From JADJLQ01 sp964405735 (GTDB lineage Bacteria; Bacteroidota; Bacteroidia; Chitinophagales; Saprospiraceae): a stretch of 64,000 nt of DNA. The stretch spans positions 42,007 through 106,006 of the forward strand of contig CAYOPD010000003.1 of the NCBI GenBank assembly GCA_964405735.1. The letters are read 5' to 3'. Numbering within the stretch: the stretch's first letter is position 1; each line of letters starts with the position of its first letter. A program made the translations under genes and the position numbers. This document shows positions 17,436-26,475 of this stretch, in pieces. The notes beneath the pieces are model-generated. The model was given only the letters and a program-made list of their open reading frames with translations, had not been told where the DNA came from and did not search any database.

Positions 17436-18890
17436 TTATATTAAAACTTCTTTTAATACATTTTTATCGTCAAAGGGGAAACGCTTTCCCTGAATTTCCT
17501 GATACGTCTCATGGCCCTTCCCGGCGATCAGGATGATGTCGCCCGCCCGGTCGGCAATCCGCGCTGCCATCTTGATGGCCTCCTTGCGGTCAGACTGCCG
17601 GATCATGCGGTGTTTTTCCTGAACTTCCAATCCGGCGATCATGTCGTCCAGGATTCGCTCGGGGTCTTCCGTTCTTGGATTGTCCGACGTAAAAATCACG
17701 GCGTCGCTTTTTTCCATTGCTATGCGGGCCATCACCGGCCTTTTGGTTTTGTCCCGGTCCCCACCGCAACCCACCACCGTGATTACCCTTGAATCGGCTG
17801 TCTTCAACTCCTTGATGGTATCCAGTACATTCGCGAGTGCATCGGGCGTGTGGGCGTAATCCACAATGCCAAGCACTTTTTTATCCGCGTGATAAATCGT
17901 GTCAAACCGGCCATCTACGGCAGGCAATCCGCTCATGCAGGCCAGGATTTCCATCGGTTCAAAACCCAGTTCCCGGGCGGCGGCAAAACAGGCCAGAAAA
18001 TTGTATCCGTTGAAAGCCCCGATCAGCCTACTGTGCACCTCTGTCCCGTTCACCTCAAGCATAAGTCCCTGAAGCGTATTGGCTTTTATTTTTCCTTTGA
18101 CCTCTGCCAGCTGTTTCAACGCGTAGGTCACCACCTTCGCCCTGGTATTCTGAACCATCACCATACCGTTGCGGTCATCTTTGTTGGTGATGGCAAAAGC
18201 CTCCTTCGGCAATTGATCAAAAAACAATTTTTTACACTCCAGGTAATCCCTGAAGGTGCCATGATAATCCAGGTGATCATGGGTTAGGTTGGTGAACACC
18301 CCACCCGCAAACCGTAGCCCGGCAGTTCGTTGTTGTTTCATGGCATGAGAACTGACTTCCATGAAGGCATAATCACAACCGGCCTCGACCATAAGCGCCA
18401 GCAATTCATTGATCCGGATCACATCCGGTGTGGTATGACTGGCTTCCACCACCTGATCGTGGATATAATTTCTCACCGTACTCATGAGGCCGGCTTTAAA
18501 TCCGAGGGCTTTCATGAGGCGGTAGAGCAAGGTAGCCGTGGTGGTTTTACCGTTTGTACCTGTGACCCCGATCAGACTGAGTTTTGAAGAAGGCCGGCCG
18601 TAGAAAACATCTGCCAGGCTTCCGGCCGTCTGGGCGGAGTCATCCACCTGCACATATTCCACCCCCGGGCCTTGTATTTCCGGAAAAGTTTCACAGATGA
18701 CGGCCCTGGCACCCTGGGCCACCGCGTTACCAATATACCGGTGGCCGTCCGTGACCAGGCCCTTCTGGGCAATGAAAACAAAGTTTTCTTTTACTTTCCG
18801 CGAATCCGATTCAACACCTGTTACCTCAAAATCTGCGTTTCCCTTAATGTCAAAGAACTTTATATTCCTTTTTATTTCTGTCCATTTCAT
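17436..18890 (-). CDS. murE: UDP-MurNAc-tripeptide ligase, meso-diaminopimelate type
   Basis: 484 residues with the three Mur ligase domains. The ATP loop GVTGTNGKTTT is at 108-118, the central domain carries TTPDV and the histidine-containing THDHLDYHGT, and the C-terminal domain carries SDNPRTEDP. The DNPR motif is the known mark of enzymes that add meso-diaminopimelate rather than lysine, so the peptidoglycan should be of the mDAP type. ATG at 18888-18890, three bases after ftsI. A 121-base gap to mraY is the largest inside the upper half of the operon. It is the only Mur ligase in the window. Confidence 0.96.
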   Translation of the reverse strand: MKWTEIKRNIKFFDIKGNADFEVTGVESDSRKVKENFVFIAQKGLVTDGHRYIGNAVAQGARAVICETFPEIQGPGVEYVQVDDSAQTAGSLADVFYGRPSSKLSLIGVTGTNGKTTTATLLYRLMKALGFKAGLMSTVRNYIHDQVVEASHTTPDVIRINELLALMVEAGCDYAFMEVSSHAMKQQRTAGLRFAGGVFTNLTHDHLDYHGTFRDYLECKKLFFDQLPKEAFAITNKDDRNGMVMVQNTRAKVVTYALKQLAEVKGKIKANTLQGLMLEVNGTEVHSRLIGAFNGYNFLACFAAARELGFEPMEILACMSGLPAVDGRFDTIYHADKKVLGIVDYAHTPDALANVLDTIKELKTADSRVITVVGCGGDRDKTKRPVMARIAMEKSDAVIFTSDNPRTEDPERILDDMIAGLEVQEKHRMIRQSDRKEAIKMAARIADRAGDIILIAGKGHETYQEIQGKRFPFDDKNVLKEVLI

Positions 18891-18893
18891 GGT

Positions 18894-20987
18894 TCAACCC
18901 ATAGTTAATTCGATCGTCTGGCCCTGAACTTTAGAGCCCGGTGCAATCGACTGGCTTCTCACCCGCCCATGCCCCTGCAACCTGACTTTCAATCCTTTAT
19001 TTTCCAGGAGGAAGAGGGCATCCCGCAAACCCATTCCTCGGACATCCGGCACCAGTTCCTGCTGGTGGTTGATTCCGGTGAGTTCGGGTTGTCTCTCCGT
19101 CGGGTTGAGGCTGGCCCATTCGTTGATGCAACGGTTGTCAAACCGCACTCCGCTGAAATGCAGCAGGGTCCGGATGTCGGTGGCATAACCACCTGCACGG
19201 ATCCGGGCCGGAGTGGGCGCCGTATTCACCGGGGCTTGTTCTTCAGTCGTTATAAAACGGGATGCCACACTGTAATCCGCAATCTCCCGGAAGACCGGCA
19301 TGGCGGCAGATGCTCCGTAATAACCGTTGACTGAAGGTTCATATATGACCACGATGCATGAATAAACCGGGTCCTCGGCGGGGAAAAAACCCGCAAAGGA
19401 AGCCTGGTATTTTTTTCCTTCATTGATATCTCCTTTGTAATAATTGGTCACTGCGGTCCCGGTCTTGCCAGCCACTTTATACAAGCTGTTTCGCAATGCC
19501 AAAGCAGTGCCTCCAGAATCGGAGGTGCTTTTGAGCAATTCCAGAGCCAGCTTCAGGGTCGAATTACTGCAAATCTGGTTCTTCAACACTTCGGGCTTAT
19601 AGGTTTTTACCGGCTCAGAATATTCCAGGATCTGGTGCACCAGCTGCGGTTTCATCATTCGGCCCTTGTTGGCCACTGCATTGTAAAAAGTTAATAGCTG
19701 CAAAGGGGTCAGGGTCAGTTCATAACCATGGGCCATCCAGGGAATGGAGGTGCAACTCCATTTTTGCTCCAGGTTGTACGCCTCTTTAATATAGGGAGAG
19801 GGTTCCCCTTCGAGGTCGATTTGGCACCGTTCATTCAGACCAAATTGTTCCAGCCTTTTGACGAATTTTTTGGCATTTTTTTCATAGTACTTCTGTGCCG
19901 TCACCGCCATCCCGACATTGGAGGACTGTGCAAAAATCTGTTTAAGGGTAGGCATGCTTCCCTTATGTTTTTCGGAATCCCTGATTTTTTTTCCGCACAA
20001 CTCGACTTCTCCGCCATGGATATCCACCCGGTCATCGAGACCGATATAACCATCCTCCAAAAGGGCCATCATGGTAGCCAGTTTGAAGGTAGAGCCGGGT
20101 TCAGTGGCCGCTCCAACCGCATAGTTCAGGTACTCGCCGATATCATCTCCCGACCGGACCAGATTGGCCATTGCTTTGATGGCCCCTGTCTTCACTTCCA
20201 TGACCACCGCAGTTCCTCCCAGGGCCTGATGGTGTGCCACAGACTTGTAAAGGGCCTGTTCGGCAATGTCCTGCAGGTCAATGTCAATATGCGTGATGAT
20301 GTCCTTGCCTCTTTTTGGTTCGAAGTCACCGATATCATCCACGGGCACCCAGATATCCCTGGCCACTTTTTGTACCAGGCGGCTTCCCTTTTCGCCACCC
20401 AGTACATCGTCATAATAACCTTCAAGGCCGATTGGTTTGGCTCCTTCGCGAACAGAACCGAGCGTACGGGCTGCGAGCATGCGGTATGGCCTTTCCCGCC
20501 TTGATTTGCGGACCACAATCAGTCCGCCTTTGTTACCACCCAGCCTGAACAATGGAAACGTCTTGATTTTTTCCAGTTGGCTGTAGGAAACTTCCTCTTT
20601 GATCAGCATGTACCGGTTGCCGGCCTGGCGTTCACGCCAAAGCAGGTCCCGGTATGCTCTTTCGGAAATCACCGGATTGAGGTAACGGGAAAGGCAAAGG
20701 GCCAGGGAATCTATGTGCTTTACAAATTTATCTTTTGGTACGGCCAGCAGGTCCATTCTAACTTCAAACAGGGGCAGGGAGGTCACCAGCATGCGGCCGT
20801 CCGAGGACAGGATATTGCCTCTTTCCGGTTCGATGGGCTGATGCCTCACATAAAGACTGTCACCCCGGCTTCTCCAGGATTCTCCCTCGACGATTCCGAT
20901 TTGGACCACGCGGCCCAGGATCAGAAAGCCCGCCAGCACGAAGAGCAGGAAAATGATATAAGTCCTTATGATGATTTCGTCTTTCAT
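18894..20987 (-). CDS. ftsI: Septal transpeptidase FtsI (PBP3) with one PASTA domain
   Basis: 697 residues. One membrane anchor at about 9-30, a dimerisation domain at about 50-210, then the transpeptidase with catalytic Ser299 in STFK, the SSN triplet at 355-357 and KTGT at 508-511. The last 50 residues (VPDVRGMGLRDALFLLENKG onward) form a single PASTA domain. Class B PBPs cross-link septal peptidoglycan together with FtsW. The PASTA tail is absent from E. coli FtsI but known in Bacteroidota and Gram-positive homologues. It follows the ftsL-like gene by three bases. Confidence 0.95.
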   Translation of the reverse strand: MKDEIIIRTYIIFLLFVLAGFLILGRVVQIGIVEGESWRSRGDSLYVRHQPIEPERGNILSSDGRMLVTSLPLFEVRMDLLAVPKDKFVKHIDSLALCLSRYLNPVISERAYRDLLWRERQAGNRYMLIKEEVSYSQLEKIKTFPLFRLGGNKGGLIVVRKSRRERPYRMLAARTLGSVREGAKPIGLEGYYDDVLGGEKGSRLVQKVARDIWVPVDDIGDFEPKRGKDIITHIDIDLQDIAEQALYKSVAHHQALGGTAVVMEVKTGAIKAMANLVRSGDDIGEYLNYAVGAATEPGSTFKLATMMALLEDGYIGLDDRVDIHGGEVELCGKKIRDSEKHKGSMPTLKQIFAQSSNVGMAVTAQKYYEKNAKKFVKRLEQFGLNERCQIDLEGEPSPYIKEAYNLEQKWSCTSIPWMAHGYELTLTPLQLLTFYNAVANKGRMMKPQLVHQILEYSEPVKTYKPEVLKNQICSNSTLKLALELLKSTSDSGGTALALRNSLYKVAGKTGTAVTNYYKGDINEGKKYQASFAGFFPAEDPVYSCIVVIYEPSVNGYYGASAAMPVFREIADYSVASRFITTEEQAPVNTAPTPARIRAGGYATDIRTLLHFSGVRFDNRCINEWASLNPTERQPELTGINHQQELVPDVRGMGLRDALFLLENKGLKVRLQGHGRVRSQSIAPGSKVQGQTIELTMG

Positions 20988-20990
20988 CCC

Positions 20991-21302
20991 CTATTTCTTC
21001 ACGAGTTTTTTACTGGAGGAGTTTTTATGGTAGCCCAGTTCGAGGGGCTTGACATCGTTGGCGAGTTGGGTCGGTGAACTGGAAAAGAGGAATTCCGAGC
21101 GGAATGACATATACTGCCAGCGCAATTCTTTGACTTCGTCCCTCAGTTTGTGGATTTTTCTGACTTTCCGTTCCGCCTGGTGGGCGTTGGCTATATAAAG
21201 AAGGGCCAAAATGCCGGCGAAATAGATAAAAGGCAGGTGCTTCATGACCATTCCGCCGGCCAGGATTTGTTGTAGAAACTTATTTTGAGACCTTTCTTCC
21301 AT
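20991..21302 (-). CDS. FtsL-like cell division protein
   Basis: 103 residues from the ATG at 21302 (MEERSQNKFLQQIL); codons further upstream would overlap rsmH and read as non-coding. One membrane segment (about 21-38, LPFIYFAGILALLYIAN) is followed by a short heptad-like stretch (KVRKIHKLRDEVKELRWQY), the layout of FtsL. Position between rsmH and ftsI is the usual ftsL site. Sequence similarity in this family is low, so the call rests on layout and position. It would bridge FtsQ/FtsB and FtsW/FtsI in the periplasm. Confidence 0.8.
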   Translation of the reverse strand: MEERSQNKFLQQILAGGMVMKHLPFIYFAGILALLYIANAHQAERKVRKIHKLRDEVKELRWQYMSFRSEFLFSSSPTQLANDVKPLELGYHKNSSSKKLVKK

Positions 21303-21387
21303 AATTTTTCCAGATTTAAAAAAAGGATACCCCTGGTAGGCTGGCAAATACACACCAGCCCGTCCTGGGCATTTTTTTTCACAGTGA

Positions 21388-22296
21388 TTATGCCGACTTT
21401 TCGGCAATTCGTAGTCGGGCACTGCGCACCCGGTAGTTTTCTTTTATTTCTTCTTCAGAGGGCTGGATCGTTTTTTTTGATACTGCCCTGAGTGTTGTTA
21501 TTTTATTTCCAAACGGATCTTTTTTAACCTGGCCATCCACATCTCCGTTCTGGATCAGATGTTTGACCATCCGGTCTTCCAGGGAATGGTAGGAAATGAC
21601 CACCAGCCGGCCACCCGGCTTCAACACTGCCACCGCATCCATCAAGAATTGCCGCAGGGAAACCATTTCTTCATTCACTTCTATCCGGATCGCCTGGAAT
21701 ACTTTGGCCAGGTATTGATGTACCGGACCGACTGCCGCAGACCGCGCCAGGTCTTCCAGTTGAGCCACGGTCGTCACTGGGCTCCTGCCTTTTCGTTGCC
21801 TGATCAGTTCTACCAACCGGTGTGCGTTCCAGATCTCCCCGTATTCCCTGAAGATCTTTTCGAGCTTCAGCGGGTCGGTATGGTTGATCACATCGGCGGC
21901 CGTCCTGGGCTGCTGCTGGTTCATCCGCATATCCAGGGGCAGGTCCTGACCCTGGTGGCGGAATGCAAATCCCCTTTCGGGCACATCCAGCTGGTATGAG
22001 GAAACCCCCAGGTCAGCAAGAAGACCGTCGATCTGGCCGATCCCGTAGTATTTCAGGAACCGCCTGAGATACCTGAAATTGGAATGGATCAGCAAAAACC
22101 GGGGATCCTGGATCCTGTTTTGAAAAGCATGTTCATCCTGGTCAAATGCGATCAGGCGTCCTTTGGCGCCCAATTTCCCCATAATCGCCCTTGAATGCCC
22201 TCCTCCGCCAAAAGTGGCATCCACATAAATGCCGTCCGGTTGGATATGGAGGCCTTCCAGGCATTCCTGTACCATTGCTGGCACATGGTATTCCAT
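21388..22296 (-). CDS. rsmH: 16S rRNA (cytosine-1402-N4)-methyltransferase
   Basis: 302 residues from the ATG at 22296 (MEYHVPAMVQECLEGL). RsmH (MraW) methylates N4 of C1402 in the decoding site of 16S rRNA. The SAM loop DATFGGGGHSRAI is near residue 26, the inserted helical domain covers about 110-210 with RGFAFRHQGQDLPLDMRM and the C-terminal ISYHSLEDRMVK motif is near 232-243. The ATG overlaps the mraZ stop (ATGA). It is the usual second gene of the dcw operon. Confidence 0.97.
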   Translation of the reverse strand: MEYHVPAMVQECLEGLHIQPDGIYVDATFGGGGHSRAIMGKLGAKGRLIAFDQDEHAFQNRIQDPRFLLIHSNFRYLRRFLKYYGIGQIDGLLADLGVSSYQLDVPERGFAFRHQGQDLPLDMRMNQQQPRTAADVINHTDPLKLEKIFREYGEIWNAHRLVELIRQRKGRSPVTTVAQLEDLARSAAVGPVHQYLAKVFQAIRIEVNEEMVSLRQFLMDAVAVLKPGGRLVVISYHSLEDRMVKHLIQNGDVDGQVKKDPFGNKITTLRAVSKKTIQPSEEEIKENYRVRSARLRIAEKSA

Positions 22297-22775
22297 CAAA
22301 TTCCTTTGGGGATTGACGGAGCCGGCTGGACACCTCCAAAAACACTCGCCGCTAATTCAGAGAACTGATCCGGCTCGTTAGCCAGTTCAGCATTGTATTT
22401 TTTCTGATCCCAGATCTCGATTTGATTGAGATAGGCAAACAGAATGACGTTTTTTTCTATACCTGCGTATTCAGTAAGGTTTTTGGGAAGAAGGAGACGG
22501 TCTGCGGGGTCGGCAAGAATCTGGGTGGCTCCGCGATAAAAATACCGTACAAACTGCCTTTGGACCGGATCGTAGACATTGAGCTTATCTACTTCTGCTG
22601 CTTTCTGATCCCAAACCGGCTTGGGATACAACATCAGGCACTTTTCAAATCCGCGATTGATGACAAAACTCAGTACCATGCCCTGCTCCTCCATCTGGCG
22701 AATCAGGCCCGCGGGCAATTTAACCCGGCCTTTATCATCCACGGTGCTTTGATATTCTCCTGTAAAGCGAGACAC
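22296..22775 (-). CDS. mraZ: Transcriptional regulator MraZ
   Basis: 159 residues with a GTG start at 22773-22775 (MSRFTGEYQSTVDDKGRVKLPAG). Two SpoVT/AbrB-like halves are present, each with a DKGR/D-x-x-x-R type segment: DDKGRVKLPAGL near residue 13 and DPADRLLLPKNL near 88. MraZ forms rings that bind spaced GGG repeats upstream of its own gene and regulate the dcw operon. Exactly such repeats are seen at 22811-22842. First gene of the operon. Confidence 0.95.
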   Translation of the reverse strand: MSRFTGEYQSTVDDKGRVKLPAGLIRQMEEQGMVLSFVINRGFEKCLMLYPKPVWDQKAAEVDKLNVYDPVQRQFVRYFYRGATQILADPADRLLLPKNLTEYAGIEKNVILFAYLNQIEIWDQKKYNAELANEPDQFSELAASVFGGVQPAPSIPKGI

Positions 22776-22795
22776 TCTCTGATTGGTTTATAGCT

Positions 22796-22803
22796 CAAAT
22801 ATA
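22796..22803 (-). promoter_or_regulatory. -7 promoter box (TATATTTG) of the dcw operon
   Basis: On the minus strand TATATTTG fits the consensus TAnnTTTG. It lies 20 bases before the mraZ GTG, which would leave a leader of roughly 15 bases. The -33 region coincides with the GGG repeats at 22811-22842, so a bound MraZ ring would cover it. Confidence 0.6.
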
Positions 22804-22810
22804 TATCATG

Positions 22811-22842
22811 TCCCCCACTTTTCCCCATACTTCCCTACTTTT
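22811..22842 (-). promoter_or_regulatory. Probable MraZ operator: three 10-bp-spaced GGG repeats
   Basis: Read on the minus strand, three successive ten-base units AAAAGTAGGG, AAGTATGGGG and AAAAGTGGGG stand head to tail with exactly 10-bp spacing, just upstream of the -7 box. Known MraZ sites are TGGG-type repeats every 10 bp in E. coli and AAAGTG-type repeats in mollicutes; these units combine both features. The site ends 35 bases upstream of the mraZ start codon. Autoregulation of the whole operon is inferred from this. Confidence 0.72.
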
Positions 22843-23093
22843 TTTTCATTTTTTTTTAAAATCTAAGTTTCTATGCATGTATTAATTATTGTAAACAAGC
22901 AATTTATACATTAAATATAATTATCCCATAATTAAAATTCTAATATAAACAAAAATAATACAGTTATATAAACATAATATATATTAATAATATGAATACA
23001 AAAGAAATAAAGACAAAAAATAATAACCGTGCTTTGGGGATTTTCCCGGCAAGCCTGTTATCCGGGGAAAGGGAATCAAAATTTCAACCGGTT
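22843..23093. other. AT-rich gap upstream of the dcw operon
   Basis: Together with the promoter and operator this makes about 318 bases without a gene. It begins with long T-runs on the plus strand (A-tracts upstream of the dcw promoter on the minus strand) and continues as very AT-rich DNA without any open frame of note. The A-tracts could act as an UP-like or bent element. I see no RNA gene and no terminator for the glycosyltransferase side. Confidence 0.5.
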
Positions 23094-23807
23094 TTATTTT
23101 CCCCGGCTCAATCTCAATTGGATCACACCCAGAGCGGCTTCCTTGATGATTCCTCCATGCATTTTTGAAGTGCCTGCCACCCGGTCCGTAAAGGTGATGG
23201 GTATTTCTATTATTTTAAATCCCCTGCACCAGGATTTGTATTTCATTTCGATCTGGAAGGCATAACCCACAAACCGTATCGCATCCAGGTCCAAAGCTTC
23301 CAGGACTTTCCTTTTATAACAAACAAAACCTGCGGTGGGGTCCTTCACCGGCATGCCGGTGATCATGCGCACATAAACGGAAGCGCCAAAGGACAAGGCG
23401 AGCCGGTCCCAGGGCCAGTCCGTAACCTTCCCTCCACGCACGTATCTCGAACCAATGGCAATGTCTGCTCCTTCCTCGCAGGCCTGGATGAGCTCCAGCA
23501 CCTTAATTGGAGGGTGGGAAAAATCGGCATCCATTTCGATCAGGTAATCGAACATACGCCCTATGCCCCATTTAAAGCCGGTGAGGTATGCGGTCCCCAA
23601 TCCCATTTTGCCCGGCCTTTCGATCAGGTGGAGCCGCTCCACTTCCCTTTGCCTTTCTTTGACCAGACCCGCTGTGCCATCCGGAGAACCGTCATCCACA
23701 ATCAGGATTTCAATACCGGGGCTGAGGGCCAATACCTCTTCCGTGATCCGGAGGATATTTTCCTTTTCGTTGTAAGTAGGTATGATTACTAAGGTCTTTG
23801 GATGCAT
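23094..23807 (-). CDS. Polyprenol-phosphate mannosyl/glucosyltransferase-like (GT2)
   Basis: 237 residues from the ATG at 23807 (MHPKTLVIIPTYNEKENI); the 15 codons upstream belong to the promoter region. The GT2 fold shows PTYNEKEN, LIVDDGSPDGT near residue 42, the DxD-like EMDADFSHPP near 92 and GSRYVRGG near 125, the pattern of dolichol-phosphate mannose synthase (DPM1) homologues. Such enzymes move a sugar from a nucleotide donor to undecaprenyl phosphate for envelope glycan building or protein glycosylation. There is no C-terminal membrane part. A good promoter lies just upstream. Confidence 0.9.
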   Translation of the reverse strand: MHPKTLVIIPTYNEKENILRITEEVLALSPGIEILIVDDGSPDGTAGLVKERQREVERLHLIERPGKMGLGTAYLTGFKWGIGRMFDYLIEMDADFSHPPIKVLELIQACEEGADIAIGSRYVRGGKVTDWPWDRLALSFGASVYVRMITGMPVKDPTAGFVCYKRKVLEALDLDAIRFVGYAFQIEMKYKSWCRGFKIIEIPITFTDRVAGTSKMHGGIIKEAALGVIQLRLSRGK

Positions 23808-23822
23808 TGGCCAGAAAGGGAT

Positions 23823-23853
23823 CAAAGATAATCCGCTGAAAATATATGCCAAA
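23823..23853 (-). promoter_or_regulatory. Complete Bacteroidota promoter of the DPM1-like gene
   Basis: On the minus strand TTTG (23850-23853), a 19-base spacer and TATCTTTG (23823-23830) match the consensus TTTG-N19-21-TAnnTTTG fully. The start codon follows 15 bases after the -7 box. It also supports the choice of the ATG at 23807 over the upstream one. Confidence 0.7.
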
Positions 23854-23876
23854 AAATATTAATATGATTCAGAGGG

Positions 23877-26273
23877 TCAGAATTTGGCCAGTCTGAGGAT
23901 GGCTTCAGCCACATCTTCTGCATTGGGTTTGGAAAAATAATCTCCGTCGGAACCATACGGAGGACGGTGCGCGGCAGCAGACAGGCAGACCGGGGGGCTA
24001 TCCAGGTAATGATAAGCGCCCTGGGTATCCAGCACCTCTCTCATCATAAAAGCGGTGGCGCCACCGGGAACGTCTTCGTCAAGGAAGATGATTTTATTGG
24101 TCTTTTTCACGGACCGTGCAATCAGGTGCTCGAGGTCAAACGGCAATAAAGTCTGTACATCGATGAGTTCGACTTTGACTCCATGAGGAACGACCATATG
24201 AATCGCCTGTTCAGCGATCCGGACACAGGAACCGTAAGTCACCAGGGTGAGGTCTTCCCCCTCCACCAGCACCTCAGGCATGCCGAGCGGCAGGCAAAAA
24301 CTGCCCAGGTTATCCGGCACTTTTTCTTTAAGCCGGTATCCGTTCAGGGATTCGATGATGATCGCAGGATCATCGGACTGCATCATGGTCTGATAAAATC
24401 CGGCTGCCTGGACCATGTTGCGGGGAACCAGGATATGAATTCCCCGGAGTGAATTCAACATCATGCCCATGGGAGAACCTGAATGCCAGATCCCTTCCAA
24501 GCGGTGGCCGCGCGTCCGGATGATGAGGGGAGCGCATTGAGTGCCATTGCTTCGGTATCTCAGGCAGGCCAGGTCATCGGACAACGGGGACAAGGCATAG
24601 ATCAGGTAATCCAGGTACTGGATCTCCGCAATGGGCCGAAGGCCCCGCATGGCCATGCCGATTGCCTGTCCAACGATGGTCCACTCCCGAATGCCGGTAT
24701 CAAAAATCCTGCCCTCCCCATACTTCATTTGCAACCCTGCAAAACCCTGGTTGACATCCCCGATCTTGCCAACATCCTCTCCAAAGGCAATCACCCGCGG
24801 ATTTGACTCAAATAATCTATCGAAATACTGGTTCAACAATTTATAGCCGCTGAGGGTAGGCGAATGTTCCGAATAGACCGGAGGGATGGGTTTTACCCTT
24901 ATGGCCGCATGTGTGGTCTCGCTTGTCTGATGGGTGTGGAACCGCTGGTGGGCTTTTTGATAAGCGTCGTTGAGCCAGTTACGGAGTTTATTCCACACGG
25001 GGTCCTTCTCCTGATCGGGAGTGGCAATCAATAATTGGCGTATGGCCCTTGCCATGTCGCTGCTAACCGGTTCCCGGATGGCTCTCAATTCATCGATATG
25101 CGGCTGGACCCGCCCTGCATGATAAGGCCTGGATGCGGCCACTTCGGCCAGCAGGTCCACGACCTTCTCCACTTCCTTCCGCGTGTGTTCAAAAGCATGC
25201 GCGAGCGCACGGTCCCTTTCTTTTTTTACAAATTCCTTGGCTTTGTTTTTCAGTGCCTCATCGTCCCCGATCGTCAAAAGCCCTGCTTCAAGCAGCCAGT
25301 TTCGCATCACGGAAATTCCATCGTATTTTTTTTCCCAATCCAACCGTTCTTTGGATTTATATCTTTCATGTGATCCTGAGGTGGAATGTCCCTGCGGCTG
25401 GGTCATTTCCTGTACATGAATGAGAACCGGAGTGGAATAGCTGCGGGAAATCTGGGTAGCCTTTTCAAACACCTTGCAGAGTTCGGGATAATCCCATCCA
25501 TTTACGGTAAAAATCTGGATGCCTTCCCCATGACTCTCCCCGATGAAACCTTCCAGCGCTTTACTGATGGATGCTTTGACGGTCTGCAGGTGCACAGGCA
25601 CCGAGATGCCATAACCATCATCCCAAACGATCATGACCAGAGGAACCTGCATGATGGCGGCTGCGTTCATGGACTCCCAAAAAGGCCCTTCCGCAGTGCC
25701 CCCATCCCCGATGGTGCAAAAAACAATTTCCGAACCGTTATGGGAGAACTCCTCAGCGTTAAGGTCGGTCCGGCTTTTATAGATTAAAGAAGCCTGCGCC
25801 AGCCCGAGAGCCCGCCCTACCTGCCCTGCAACACAGGAGACATCCGATATGACATTGTAGGTATCCCGGTGCGCAGTCCAGGTTCCATCCTCCCGGATCA
25901 AGGGGGTGGCAAAATGATTGTTCATCTGCCTGCCTCCGGAGAAGGGATCATTGTCTGAATCGGAATACATCTGTCCGAAAAATTCATAGACCGAACAGAT
26001 GCCCAGAGAAAACATGATGGTCTGGTCGCGATAATACCCCGAACGGAAATCACCGGGCTGAATATAATGTGAAAGCGCTACCTGGGGTATTTCCTTTCCA
26101 TCCCCGAAAATGCCAAACTTCCCTTTTCCGCTGAGTACATCTTTGCGGCCAAGAATACTGACTTCACGGCTTACCAGCGAAATCCAGTAATCCTTCAAAA
26201 TCCTTGCCTCCATCGTGTCGCCGGCAATGGCCGTTTCCGGACCGGCTTCCAGCAGAAGTGCATCCCTGTTCAT
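23877..26273 (-). CDS. Fused alpha-beta E1 of a 2-oxoacid dehydrogenase complex
   Basis: 798 residues joining the thiamine-diphosphate alpha subunit (about 25-420) to the transketolase-like beta subunit (about 450-798), which are separate proteins in most bacteria. Alpha part: YYRDQTIMFSLG, GRQMNNHF and the ThDP motif GDGGTAEGPFWESMN; the second half of that motif reads WDDGYGIS where most families have NNGYAIS. Beta part: FGEDVGKIGDVNQGF, GIAMRGLRPIAEIQYLDYL-like and LDEDVPGG. The enzyme probably decarboxylates branched-chain 2-oxoacids or pyruvate and passes the acyl group to a lipoyl E2; no E2 or E3 is nearby. Cytoplasmic. Stands alone, divergent from the DUF1573 gene. Confidence 0.88.
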   Translation of the reverse strand: MNRDALLLEAGPETAIAGDTMEARILKDYWISLVSREVSILGRKDVLSGKGKFGIFGDGKEIPQVALSHYIQPGDFRSGYYRDQTIMFSLGICSVYEFFGQMYSDSDNDPFSGGRQMNNHFATPLIREDGTWTAHRDTYNVISDVSCVAGQVGRALGLAQASLIYKSRTDLNAEEFSHNGSEIVFCTIGDGGTAEGPFWESMNAAAIMQVPLVMIVWDDGYGISVPVHLQTVKASISKALEGFIGESHGEGIQIFTVNGWDYPELCKVFEKATQISRSYSTPVLIHVQEMTQPQGHSTSGSHERYKSKERLDWEKKYDGISVMRNWLLEAGLLTIGDDEALKNKAKEFVKKERDRALAHAFEHTRKEVEKVVDLLAEVAASRPYHAGRVQPHIDELRAIREPVSSDMARAIRQLLIATPDQEKDPVWNKLRNWLNDAYQKAHQRFHTHQTSETTHAAIRVKPIPPVYSEHSPTLSGYKLLNQYFDRLFESNPRVIAFGEDVGKIGDVNQGFAGLQMKYGEGRIFDTGIREWTIVGQAIGMAMRGLRPIAEIQYLDYLIYALSPLSDDLACLRYRSNGTQCAPLIIRTRGHRLEGIWHSGSPMGMMLNSLRGIHILVPRNMVQAAGFYQTMMQSDDPAIIIESLNGYRLKEKVPDNLGSFCLPLGMPEVLVEGEDLTLVTYGSCVRIAEQAIHMVVPHGVKVELIDVQTLLPFDLEHLIARSVKKTNKIIFLDEDVPGGATAFMMREVLDTQGAYHYLDSPPVCLSAAAHRPPYGSDGDYFSKPNAEDVAEAILRLAKF

Positions 26274-26423
26274 CAGCTTGGTTTTAAAATCAGAGGCAAG
26301 ATACGATTTTGGAACGTATACATTCCTTTCATCCGACCAGGAGACTCAATCTGTCCCCATGAAATTATACCGGATGGTAATTGTATAAGTTTAACAGTGG
26401 GTTAACATAATTGAGGCACCCGA

Positions 26424-26455
26424 TTTGCTATTCTATTTTCAAATGATTAAATTTG
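26424..26455 (+). promoter_or_regulatory. Promoter of the DUF1573 gene
   Basis: TTTG (26424-26427), a 20-base spacer and TAAATTTG (26448-26455) match the Bacteroidota consensus. The ATG at 26476 lies 20 bases downstream, giving a short leader without a clear ribosome binding site. Confidence 0.65.
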
Positions 26456-26475
26456 TAAGCATAAATTACATTTTC

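Noticed and set aside
22860..23030. Replication origin or tRNA in the AT-rich gap before mraZ
   Set aside because: No DnaA-box cluster, no dnaA or dnaN nearby and no cloverleaf; the low GC fits a promoter region.
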